Shown piece after piece: positions 1 through 5,409 of a stretch of DNA of 6,063 bases. The translations under genes were made by a program, and so were the position numbers. Location of the stretch: NCBI GenBank assembly GCA_005884855.1, contig VAZS01000423.1, forward strand, positions 1-6,063. Direction: 5' to 3'. Each line of letters begins with the position of its first letter. Position 1 is the first letter of the stretch. This DNA comes from Alphaproteobacteria bacterium (GTDB lineage: Bacteria > Pseudomonadota > Alphaproteobacteria > Rhizobiales > Xanthobacteraceae). Under the pieces are notes generated by a model that saw only the letters and a list, made by a program, of their open reading frames with translations, did no database searches and had not been told where the DNA came from.

Positions 1-299
1 TGATATCAGGCGTGGCGCTCGGCGTCGGAGGCGCGGTCGCTGTGTCCGGCACCATCGGCTTCATCGGCCTGGTGGCCCCGCATCTGATGCGGCCGTTCGT
101 CGGGCACGATCCGACCCGGCTATTGGTCCCGAGCGCGCTCACAGGTAGCGCGCTGTTGATATCCGCCGATATCGTGGTGCGCATCATTCCATCGGCCAGC
201 GACATCAAGGTTGGTGTCTTGACCTCAATCATCGGCGTGCCGTTTTTCCTGTATCTGATCATGCGCGAGCGTCGCGCGCTCAGCGGGGGCGTCGCATGA
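1..299 (+). CDS. FecCD/BtuC-family ABC transporter permease, C-terminal fragment
   Basis: This is the last ~98 residues of an inner-membrane permease; the frame is open from position 3 and the gene begins outside the window. A GTG at 12 is only an internal valine. The segment GTIGFIGLVAPHLMR is the hallmark cytoplasmic loop and coupling helix of the FecCD family (compare ISFIGLVIPHILR in BtuC), which contacts the ATPase. It is followed by two hydrophobic helices and the typical ending KVGVLTSIIGVPFFLYLI. Family members are about 320-350 residues, so roughly the last third is present. The stop TGA (297-299) overlaps the start of the next gene as ATGA, which implies translational coupling to the ATPase. 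The family imports vitamin B12, ferric siderophores or haem; this fragment cannot separate these. Confidence 0.93.
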   Translation, partial: ISGVALGVGGAVAVSGTIGFIGLVAPHLMRPFVGHDPTRLLVPSALTGSALLISADIVVRIIPSASDIKVGVLTSIIGVPFFLYLIMRERRALSGGVA

Positions 300-1072
300 G
301 GGACGATACCCTGGTCACCGCGCAAGGTGTGAGCGTCACACTGGCAGGCCGCCTCGTGCTGAGCGATGTCTCGCTCGCGCTTGCATCGGGCCATCTGGTC
401 GCGCTGGTCGGACCGAACGGCGCCGGCAAGACCACGCTACTACGCGCATTGGCGGGATTGGTGCCTTCGGACGGCGCGATTCGCATCCGTGGCGATGCCT
501 TGTCGTCACTGGGGCTTCGCGAACGCGCGCGGCGTTTTGGCTATCTGCCGCAGGGTCATCTCGTGCACTGGCCGCTGCCGGCGCGGGATATCGTCGCGCT
601 CGGCCGTTACCCGCATGGCGCGACCGATCCGGCGCGGCTTACTGCCAAAGACGCAGACGCGGTGCTTCGTGCGATGCAGGCAGCCGATGTCATGGAGTTC
701 AGCGAGCGCCGTGTCACCGAACTGTCCAGCGGTGAGCGCAGCCGCGTCGCGCTGGCTCGCGTGCTGGCGGTGGAAGCGCCGGTGATCCTGGCTGATGAGC
801 CGACGTCCTCGCTCGATCCGCGTCACCAGCTTGACGTCATGCAAACCCTGCGCGCCGCCGCCAACAAGGGCACGCTGGTCATCGTGGTGACGCACGACCT
901 CGGGCTTGCCGCAAGGTTCGCTGACACCGTGCTGGTGCTATCCGAAGGCCGTCTGGTGTCGCAAGGGACTCCTGCTCAGGCGCTCTCCGAGCAGGTCATC
1001 AGCGAGGTGTTCCGGATCAGCGCCTATCGCGCCGAATATCAGCGCGAGCAGGTCATCGTGCCCTGGGGCTAA
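296..1072 (+). CDS. ABC transporter ATP-binding protein, FecE/BtuD type
   Basis: This 258-residue cytoplasmic ATPase powers import through the permease encoded just upstream. All nucleotide-binding motifs are intact: Walker A GPNGAGKTT at residues 39-47, Q-loop Gln86 (YLPQ), signature LSSGE at 143-147, Walker B VILADEP at 163-169, D-loop SSLD at 171-174 and switch His200 (VVTHD). Length and the GRYPHG segment after the Q-loop fit the iron-siderophore/B12 (COG1120) group. The signature has LSSGE rather than the commoner LSGGE, a tolerated variant. The ATG at 296 lies inside the permease stop (ATGA), so it is the fourth base from that gene's end and probably depends on coupled translation. The C-terminus (about 215-258) has the usual family extension after the H-switch. 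Substrate is unresolved: cobalamin, haem or ferric siderophore. Confidence 0.95.
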   Translation: MRDDTLVTAQGVSVTLAGRLVLSDVSLALASGHLVALVGPNGAGKTTLLRALAGLVPSDGAIRIRGDALSSLGLRERARRFGYLPQGHLVHWPLPARDIVALGRYPHGATDPARLTAKDADAVLRAMQAADVMEFSERRVTELSSGERSRVALARVLAVEAPVILADEPTSSLDPRHQLDVMQTLRAAANKGTLVIVVTHDLGLAARFADTVLVLSEGRLVSQGTPAQALSEQVISEVFRISAYRAEYQREQVIVPWG

Positions 1073-1075
1073 TGT

Positions 1076-1083
1076 AAGGGGAG
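1076..1083 (+). promoter_or_regulatory. Strong Shine-Dalgarno serving a six-codon frame, not the next gene directly
   Basis: AAGGGGAG lies just after the ATPase stop. The closest start codon is the ATG at 1086, which opens a six-codon frame. The ATG of the substrate-binding protein at 1106 is 22 bases past this site, too far for ordinary use. Confidence 0.6.
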
Positions 1084-1085
1084 TA

Positions 1086-1106
1086 ATGAGCAGGCGCTTG
1101 CGATAA
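1086..1106 (+). CDS. Six-codon leader frame (MSRRLR) coupled to the substrate-binding protein gene
   Basis: ATG AGC AGG CGC TTG CGA TAA sits directly behind a strong Shine-Dalgarno. Its stop shares an A with the following ATG as TAATG (1104-1108), the classic reinitiation arrangement. The binding-protein frame has no other start codon between its upstream in-frame stop (1070-1072) and 1106, and no good ribosome site of its own. Ribosomes therefore probably load at the minigene and restart at 1106. The peptide is basic and resembles the n-region of a signal peptide, so it may instead be a remnant of a longer N-terminus displaced by a frameshift. Whether it is translated is inference. Confidence 0.4.
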   Translation: MSRRLR

Positions 1107-1942
1107 TGTTAAGATCGATTGGGTTCGCATTTGTTGTGATATCGAGTGTGATATCGGCGTCCGCCTTGGCCGCCGCTTTGCCGCGCATCGCTTCGATGAA
1201 CGTCTGCACCGATCAACTGCTGTTGCCGTTGGCCGATCCGGAGCAAATCCTCGGACTCAGCCCTTTTTCGCGTGACGCCTGGCAATCCTGGGCGGCCGAC
1301 GATGCCCGTAAATATCCCAGACTATCGGGTGGAGCCGAGGATGTGCTGGTGCTCAAGCCGGACGTCGTCGTTGCCAGCCTGTTCGACAAACGCTCAACAC
1401 GGGAGTTGCTAAAAGCCCACGGCCTGCGCGTCACTGAATTTTCGGTGCCTCGAAACGCCGATGAGGTGAAGGCGCAAATTCGAAAGATGGGCGAAATCGC
1501 TGGGCATTCTGATCGCGCCACGGCCGAAATCGTCCGGATCGATGGGGCTGTCGCGCGCGCCCGTAACGTTGTGCTGGAAAAGCCTTACTCTGTGCTGCCG
1601 CTGTCGCGGCGCGGCTGGGTTTTCGGTAAAGACAGCCTGATTAGCTCGCTGCTGAGCGAAGTCGGCCTGTTCAATGCGGCCGCAGATCTTGAGCTAGGCA
1701 CTGGCGGATTCGCTTCGTTGGAAACCATCGTGAAGACCAGGCCCGATTTGCTTGTCGTATCGGAGGCAGGGGATCGCGCGGAGGATGACGGCCGCGCTTT
1801 TCTTTTGCACCCGGCGCTCGAGCGGTTTTATCCGTTGGAAAAGCGCATCGTACTTCCGGAGCGACTTACGGTATGCGGCGGTGTGATGCTGGCCGAGGCG
1901 CTCGACGTGCTTGTCAAAGAGTTGAAGCGGGTCAGCCGGTAA
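1106..1942 (+). CDS. Periplasmic substrate-binding protein of a BtuF/FepB-type ABC importer
   Basis: This 278-residue protein is the expected third part of the importer, capturing the ligand in the periplasm and delivering it to the permease. Residues 1-23 form a Sec signal peptide (one Arg, a hydrophobic core, then ASALAA), with cleavage probably near residues 22-24. The mature protein starts with LPRIASMNVCTDQLLLPLAD, typical of the TroA-like, helical-backbone group (COG0614). LKPDVVVAS (83-91) and TRPDLLVVSE (211-220) are the paired lobe motifs, and PERLTVCGG (251-259) is the conserved near-C-terminal segment. Cys34 and Cys257 are the only cysteines and could form a disulfide. The signal core contains a tandem VIS(S/A) repeat. 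1106 is the only start available upstream of the signal core. The 3' end overlaps the convergent dioxygenase gene by 11 bases. Ligand: cobalamin or an iron chelate. Confidence 0.9.
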   Translation: MLRSIGFAFVVISSVISASALAAALPRIASMNVCTDQLLLPLADPEQILGLSPFSRDAWQSWAADDARKYPRLSGGAEDVLVLKPDVVVASLFDKRSTRELLKAHGLRVTEFSVPRNADEVKAQIRKMGEIAGHSDRATAEIVRIDGAVARARNVVLEKPYSVLPLSRRGWVFGKDSLISSLLSEVGLFNAAADLELGTGGFASLETIVKTRPDLLVVSEAGDRAEDDGRAFLLHPALERFYPLEKRIVLPERLTVCGGVMLAEALDVLVKELKRVSR

Positions 1943-2972
1943 GCACTGGTCCGCCCGCCTTTTTCCAGGCGTCGATACCGCCCGCAATATGCGCGGTGTT
2001 GGCAAGGCCTGCTTGCTTGGCGGCGGCGACCGCCATCGCGGAGCGCTCGCCGAACGCACAGAAGAACAGGATACGCCGTCCACTGGCGCCGGCCACCTCG
2101 CGCAACATGCCGCCGGGCCGCAGGCTTTCGTCGATGGCAGGATAGGGCGCATGCAGCGCGCCGGGCAACATGCCATGCTTGGAGCGTTCGCTGTTTTCGC
2201 GGAGATCAACCAGCAGAATATCGGGACGGCCGAGGCTGTCGATCGCCTCGCGGGCCGTGAACGACAGGCCCTGTTTGGCCAGATCATCCTGATGCAGGCC
2301 GACATGCATGTTCGCAGGAACCGCCACGTCCATCATTTTCGGGTTGGGTAGCTTCAGATTGCTCATCAACTCGACATATTCATCCACTGAGCGCACCTGC
2401 AGCCGCGGATTGAACCGTCTTTCCTCGCCAATGGTGGAGACGGTGTCGCCCTTGTAGTCATGGGCGGGAAATACCATGGTTTCATCGGGCAGCTTCAGCA
2501 ACCGATTGAAAATGGACTCGTATTGCGCACGCGCGCTGCCGTTCTGGAAATCGGTGCGGCCGGTACCGCGGATCAGGAGCGTATCGCCGGTAAACACCCG
2601 GTCGCCCATCAAGTAGCTGTAGGAATCATCGGTATGGCCAGGCGTGTACATCACGTCGAGACTGATGCCCTCGATCATCACCCTGTCGCCCTCGGCGACC
2701 CGCATCGCCACCACATCGGCCTTGCTCTGCTCGCCCATGATGGTGACGCAATGGGTTCGGTCGCGCAGCTCGCCGAGCCCGGTGACATGATCGGCGTGCA
2801 GATGGGTGTCGACGGCTTTCACCAATTTGAGATCAAGCTCCCGCAGCAGCTGGCAGTAGCGGTCAACTTTTTCGAGCACGGGATCGAGGATCAGCGCCTC
2901 GCCGCCCGCGCGGCTCGCCAGCAAGTAGCTGTAGGTCCCTGAAGCGGTATCGAACAGTTGGCGAAAGATCAT
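1932..2972 (-). CDS. Persulfide dioxygenase-rhodanese fusion protein (ETHE1-like MBL fold plus rhodanese)
   Basis: This 346-residue cytoplasmic protein should oxidise glutathione persulfide (or a similar low-molecular-weight persulfide) to sulfite and transfer sulfane sulfur to or from thiols. Residues 1-~235 are an ETHE1-type metallo-beta-lactamase domain: THLHADH (His57, His59, Asp61, His62), His113 (PGHTDDS), Asp130 (TGD) and His171 (PAHDY). By homology His57, His113 and Asp130 bind the single catalytic iron. GTGRTDFQ (136-143) is the ETHE1 family signature. Residues ~240-346 are a rhodanese domain with active-site loop CAFGER (Cys305-Arg310), matching CxxGxR, and ending GGIDAWKKAGGPV. It therefore resembles the characterised PRF/CstB-type fusions. 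The ATG at 2972 has only a modest ribosome site (CAGG). Its place behind soxB fits a shared role in sulfur oxidation or sulfide detoxification; whether it is cotranscribed is unknown. Confidence 0.93.
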   Translation of the reverse strand: MIFRQLFDTASGTYSYLLASRAGGEALILDPVLEKVDRYCQLLRELDLKLVKAVDTHLHADHVTGLGELRDRTHCVTIMGEQSKADVVAMRVAEGDRVMIEGISLDVMYTPGHTDDSYSYLMGDRVFTGDTLLIRGTGRTDFQNGSARAQYESIFNRLLKLPDETMVFPAHDYKGDTVSTIGEERRFNPRLQVRSVDEYVELMSNLKLPNPKMMDVAVPANMHVGLHQDDLAKQGLSFTAREAIDSLGRPDILLVDLRENSERSKHGMLPGALHAPYPAIDESLRPGGMLREVAGASGRRILFFCAFGERSAMAVAAAKQAGLANTAHIAGGIDAWKKAGGPVLTG

Positions 2973-2994
2973 GACCTGCTGCCTCGAATTTGGG

Positions 2995-3019
2995 TTTCCG
3001 AAAAAGCTCCGTTCGGAAA
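2995..3019. repeat. Inverted repeat upstream of the persulfide dioxygenase gene
   Basis: TTTCCGAA (2995-3002) and TTCGGAAA (3012-3019) are perfect 8-base inverted arms around a 9-base spacer, 23 bases before the dioxygenase start. There is no T-run after the stem on the minus strand, so a classic intrinsic terminator is unlikely. It could be an operator for a dimeric repressor, an mRNA leader hairpin, or a piece of a dispersed palindromic element. It does not resemble the AT-rich BigR operator known for some persulfide dioxygenase genes. Confidence 0.5.
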
Positions 3020-3066
3020 TCGCGTCCAGCTTGCGCTAACGCGGCGTCTGGGATCAGGATGATGCT

Positions 3067-3171
3067 CTAAGCCCGAACATAGATCCACGTGCCCTCACCG
3101 CTGATCCCTGCCGAAATAAACAAGATGGACATCAGGACAACTGTCGCACAACGAACAAGCAGGCCGCGCAT
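3067..3171 (-). CDS. 34-residue small hydrophobic protein, unknown function
   Basis: A short frame between soxB and the dioxygenase gene, not recognised as any family. It starts MRGLLVRCATVVLMSILF and ends GEGTWIYVRA. Arg2 and Arg7 precede a hydrophobic stretch (about residues 8-23), so it is either a single-span inner-membrane protein with the N-terminus inside or a signal peptide with a very short mature tail. The start is chosen because AAGGAG lies 8 bases upstream of the ATG at 3171, the best ribosome site in this half of the window. The frame stays open upstream to a TTG at 3294 (75 residues), but that start has no ribosome site and the added residues look noncoding. It lies 129 bases after soxB and 94 before the dioxygenase gene, so cotranscription with either is plausible. 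Confidence 0.5.
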   Translation of the reverse strand: MRGLLVRCATVVLMSILFISAGISGEGTWIYVRA

Positions 3172-3179
3172 GATCAAAA

Positions 3180-3185
3180 CTCCTT
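3180..3185 (-). promoter_or_regulatory. Shine-Dalgarno AAGGAG of the 34-residue small gene
   Basis: On the minus strand AAGGAG is followed by 8 bases and then ATG (3171-3169). This near-consensus site decides the start at 3171 over the upstream TTG at 3294. Confidence 0.6.
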
Positions 3186-3265
3186 GTGGCCGCACCAATG
3201 TATAGCCGTTTTCAGTCAATGCCAGTATTTGTCCGATCCCGACCTGACCCGACTGAATTGGCGAC

Positions 3266-3287
3266 GCGGCGGATAAAATCCGGCCGC
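3266..3287 (-). terminator. Hairpin just downstream of soxB
   Basis: Arms GCGGCGGAT (3266-3274) and ATCC-G-GCCGC (3278-3287) pair over 9 base pairs with one bulged base and a three-base loop, 13 bases beyond the soxB stop on the minus strand. No T-run follows, so it is not a textbook intrinsic terminator. It may be a 3' end stabiliser, a weak terminator or a processing boundary that lowers expression of the genes beyond soxB. Confidence 0.4.
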
Positions 3288-3300
3288 CCGGCAAGGTTTC

Positions 3301-5049
3301 TCATCGCGGTCCGCCGATTCCCGGGTTGTCATCCACCCCCCTTAAGGTGACCGGCGAGCCATGCTGGCCCGGCGTTTTCGCGGACGCGAGGTGCTTGGCA
3401 AATAGGTCCCATACCGGGGTGCCCTGCTGTTCGTTGACCGAAGCCCATCCGGCCACCTTGTAACTCTTGCTGGCTTCAAGGCGCCGGCCGTTATCGAGCT
3501 TCAGTTCGGAAATCCTGCGGCCGACCATTTCTCCGGGCGAACAGGCATACCCAAAACCGCCGACGCGAACCATGTCGCCGCCCTGCTGGTAATAGGGGTC
3601 GGCATTGAAAAGATTGTCGCAGACGTCTTCGAGAATATCTTTGATTTGGCCGCCGGTCATGCTCACCGCATAGCTCTGGGGATAGCTGATCGCGGTCTCG
3701 CTCAGTACGTCTTCCATGGTCACCGGCTGGCCGGGCAGGATGCTGTTGCCCCAACGGAAGCCCGGCGACAGCGCGATCTCGGCGTCGAACTGGCTGAGCA
3801 GCGCCTCGCAAATCAGCTGATCCACCGTGCCGCCAAAATTGCCGCGGCGATAGAGCAGGCGATCGGCGGTTGCGAGCTTCTGGGCGTAGTCCGCCGCATG
3901 CGGCTCGCGCATCTTTTCAATCAGCGCCACCATCGCCGCATCCGGCTTCAGCAATTCCGAGAACACCGGCAGCAGGTGATAGCGGACATCGCTGACCCGG
4001 CCTTTTGCAAGCTCGAGATCGAGCACGCCAAGGAATTTTCCGCTCGAGCCGGCATTGGTGACGAGCGTAGTGCCGCCGGCATTGGTTATCGGGATTGGTT
4101 GCGGAATCGCGTCATGGGTGTGGCCGCCCAGGATGACATCGATGCCTCGGACCCGGCCGGCGAGCTTGAGATCGACATCCATGCCGTTGTGCGACAACAG
4201 CAGCACGGCATCGACGCTGTCGTTGGTCCGGAGCGTATCGACCAGTTTCTGCAATTCCTCGTCGCGGATCCCAAAACTCCAGTCCGGCGTGAACCGCTTG
4301 GGATGGGCGATAGGCACATAAGGAAACGCCTGCCCGATGATGGCGATGCGCGCGCCTCCGATTTCTTTAATCAGGGCCGGCTTGAATACGCGGCCCGAAG
4401 CGGGATCGAATGCCTTGGCGTCATTGAAGGCGGCTTCCTCGGTGAGGAACACGTTCTGTGCCAGAAATTCGCCCTTGAAGCGATCGAGATTGGCGCGCAG
4501 CGCCTTCTCGCCATAGGTGAATTCCCAATGGCCGGTCATCGCTTCGATGCCGAGCAGGTTCGCGGCCTCGACCATGTCAGCGCCCTGCATGGTGTTGGCG
4601 AGTCCGGTTCCCTGCCACAAATCGCCGCCATCGAGCAGCACCGAGCGGCCCGGTCCGGCATCGCTGCGCAAGCGGTCGATCAGCGTCTTGAGATGGGCGA
4701 AGCCGCCAAGCTTTCCGAATCGCGCGGCGGATTTCTCGAAATCGAGACAGGTAAAGGCATAGGCGTCGGCACTGTCCGGCTTGATCCCAAATCGCTCCAG
4801 AAAAGCCCGTCCGACCAAATGCGGCGGCTTGCCGGCCATTGCGCCGATCCCGAGATTGACGCTCGGTTCGCGAAAATAAACCGGCGATAGCTGCGCATGG
4901 GTGTCGGTCATGTGCAGGATGCGCGCATTGCCGAAGCGTTGCAGATCGTAGACGCCTGGATTATCCGCGCTCCGCGCGATCCACGGCAGTGCCGGGGAAA
5001 GTGCGGCAGCGCCCGCGAGCGCGAGCAAATCCCGGCGGCGGATGGTCAT
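3301..5049 (-). CDS. soxB: SoxB, thiosulfohydrolase of the Sox thiosulfate-oxidation system
   Basis: A 582-residue periplasmic dimanganese enzyme that hydrolyses the sulfone group from SoxY-bound S-thiosulfonate as sulfate. It has a twin-arginine signal (IRRRDLLALAGAAAL, residues 3-17), as expected for Tat export of a folded metalloprotein. The 5'-nucleotidase-like metallophosphoesterase core shows TDTHAQL (Asp49, His51), LLDGGD (Asp140), the SoxB-type GHWE (His174), SHNGMD (His287) and GGHTHD (His310, His312). The C-terminal domain carries DPYYQQGGDMVRVGG (485-499), a SoxB hallmark. Length is normal for SoxB. The ATG at 5049 is chosen because GGAG (5061-5058) lies 8 bases upstream and the Tat signal starts there; the same frame remains open for 93 more codons through soxK, but that part is a shadow. 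It begins 28 bases after soxK. All visible metal ligands are intact. Confidence 0.97.
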   Translation of the reverse strand: MTIRRRDLLALAGAAALSPALPWIARSADNPGVYDLQRFGNARILHMTDTHAQLSPVYFREPSVNLGIGAMAGKPPHLVGRAFLERFGIKPDSADAYAFTCLDFEKSAARFGKLGGFAHLKTLIDRLRSDAGPGRSVLLDGGDLWQGTGLANTMQGADMVEAANLLGIEAMTGHWEFTYGEKALRANLDRFKGEFLAQNVFLTEEAAFNDAKAFDPASGRVFKPALIKEIGGARIAIIGQAFPYVPIAHPKRFTPDWSFGIRDEELQKLVDTLRTNDSVDAVLLLSHNGMDVDLKLAGRVRGIDVILGGHTHDAIPQPIPITNAGGTTLVTNAGSSGKFLGVLDLELAKGRVSDVRYHLLPVFSELLKPDAAMVALIEKMREPHAADYAQKLATADRLLYRRGNFGGTVDQLICEALLSQFDAEIALSPGFRWGNSILPGQPVTMEDVLSETAISYPQSYAVSMTGGQIKDILEDVCDNLFNADPYYQQGGDMVRVGGFGYACSPGEMVGRRISELKLDNGRRLEASKSYKVAGWASVNEQQGTPVWDLFAKHLASAKTPGQHGSPVTLRGVDDNPGIGGPR

Positions 5050-5057
5050 CTCGATAT

Positions 5058-5061
5058 CTCC
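5058..5061 (-). promoter_or_regulatory. Ribosome-binding site fixing the soxB start
   Basis: GGAG on the minus strand, 8 bases before the ATG at 5049. It selects the Tat-signal methionine over earlier in-frame codons in the long open frame that runs back to 5328. Confidence 0.6.
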
Positions 5062-5077
5062 GCCCTTCCAACGGGCG

Positions 5078-5389
5078 CTAGCGTATTTCGATCGCTTTCC
5101 AGGCTTCCTTTTCGCTTGTCGCCTGGAATATGGAAGCCTTGGCCAGCGCTTCGGCTTCCCGGGAAGACGCCACTGCCTGGTCGAAGTCGCCGGAATCGGC
5201 GGCTTTTTTCGCAGCGGCCAACGCCGCGCTCGTTGTCGTCCATTGATTGCGCAAGCTGCCGGCTTGCTTATTGGCGGCTTCCGCCGCGGCATAGGCCGCC
5301 TTGAATTCCGCCTCGGAAGCGGCGGCAAGCGCCAGGCTCGAGCTTGCGATCAGCAGGACCGTTGTCAGCGAGAGAGCAAATTTTTGCAT
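5078..5389 (-). CDS. soxK: SoxK, SoxXA-binding protein
   Basis: A 103-residue periplasmic helper that binds and activates the SoxXA cytochrome in organisms with the soxXYZA-K-B arrangement. It has a clean Sec signal (MQKFALSLTTVLLIASSSLALAAA, first 24 residues, cleavage near AAA|SE), followed by an Ala/Lys/Glu-rich, probably all-helical body with no cysteines. The phrases FKAAYAAAEAANKQAG, AALAAAKKAADSGDFDQAV and EAEALAKASIFQATSEKEAW match the low-complexity helical style of SoxK proteins. The ATG at 5389 is preferred because TGAGGA lies 5 bases upstream and the signal peptide begins there. An earlier ATG at 5413 overlaps the soxA stop as ATGA and would add MSMMVRTN, so coupled initiation there cannot be excluded. 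It lies between soxA and soxB, which strongly supports the call. Confidence 0.85.
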   Translation of the reverse strand: MQKFALSLTTVLLIASSSLALAAASEAEFKAAYAAAEAANKQAGSLRNQWTTTSAALAAAKKAADSGDFDQAVASSREAEALAKASIFQATSEKEAWKAIEIR

Positions 5390-5394
5390 ATTGG

Positions 5395-5400
5395 TCCTCA
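5395..5400 (-). promoter_or_regulatory. Ribosome-binding site deciding the soxK start
   Basis: TGAGGA on the minus strand is followed by 5 bases and the ATG at 5389. It favours this start over the ATG codons at 5413, 5407 and 5404, which lack a comparable site. Confidence 0.55.
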
Positions 5401-5409
5401 CCATCATGC

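Noticed and set aside
1..1105. Cobalamin riboswitch that would identify the importer as B12-specific
   Set aside because: No leader region lies in the window; the operon start is upstream, so the substrate remains open.
1694..2305. 203-codon frame on the minus strand
   Set aside because: It overlaps the binding-protein gene antisense and the dioxygenase gene in another frame, and shows no domain.
3195..3222. Possible promoter TTGACT ... TATACA on the minus strand before the small gene
   Set aside because: The two boxes are only 9 bases apart, too close for a sigma-70 promoter, and no suitable -35 box is found at 16-18 bases.
3172..3294. TTG-initiated 75-residue version of the small gene
   Set aside because: No ribosome site precedes the TTG, the added 41 residues run through the hairpin, and the ATG at 3171 has AAGGAG at good spacing.
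3646..4890. Long open frame of 414 codons on the plus strand
   Set aside because: It lies wholly antisense to soxB, whose motifs and metal ligands are unmistakable. The product has no recognisable domain, and such long mirror frames are common in GC-rich genes.
5050..5328. 93-codon upstream extension of the soxB frame
   Set aside because: It overlaps soxK in another frame, is Arg/Pro-rich, and would bury the Tat signal inside the protein; a good ribosome site marks the ATG at 5049.
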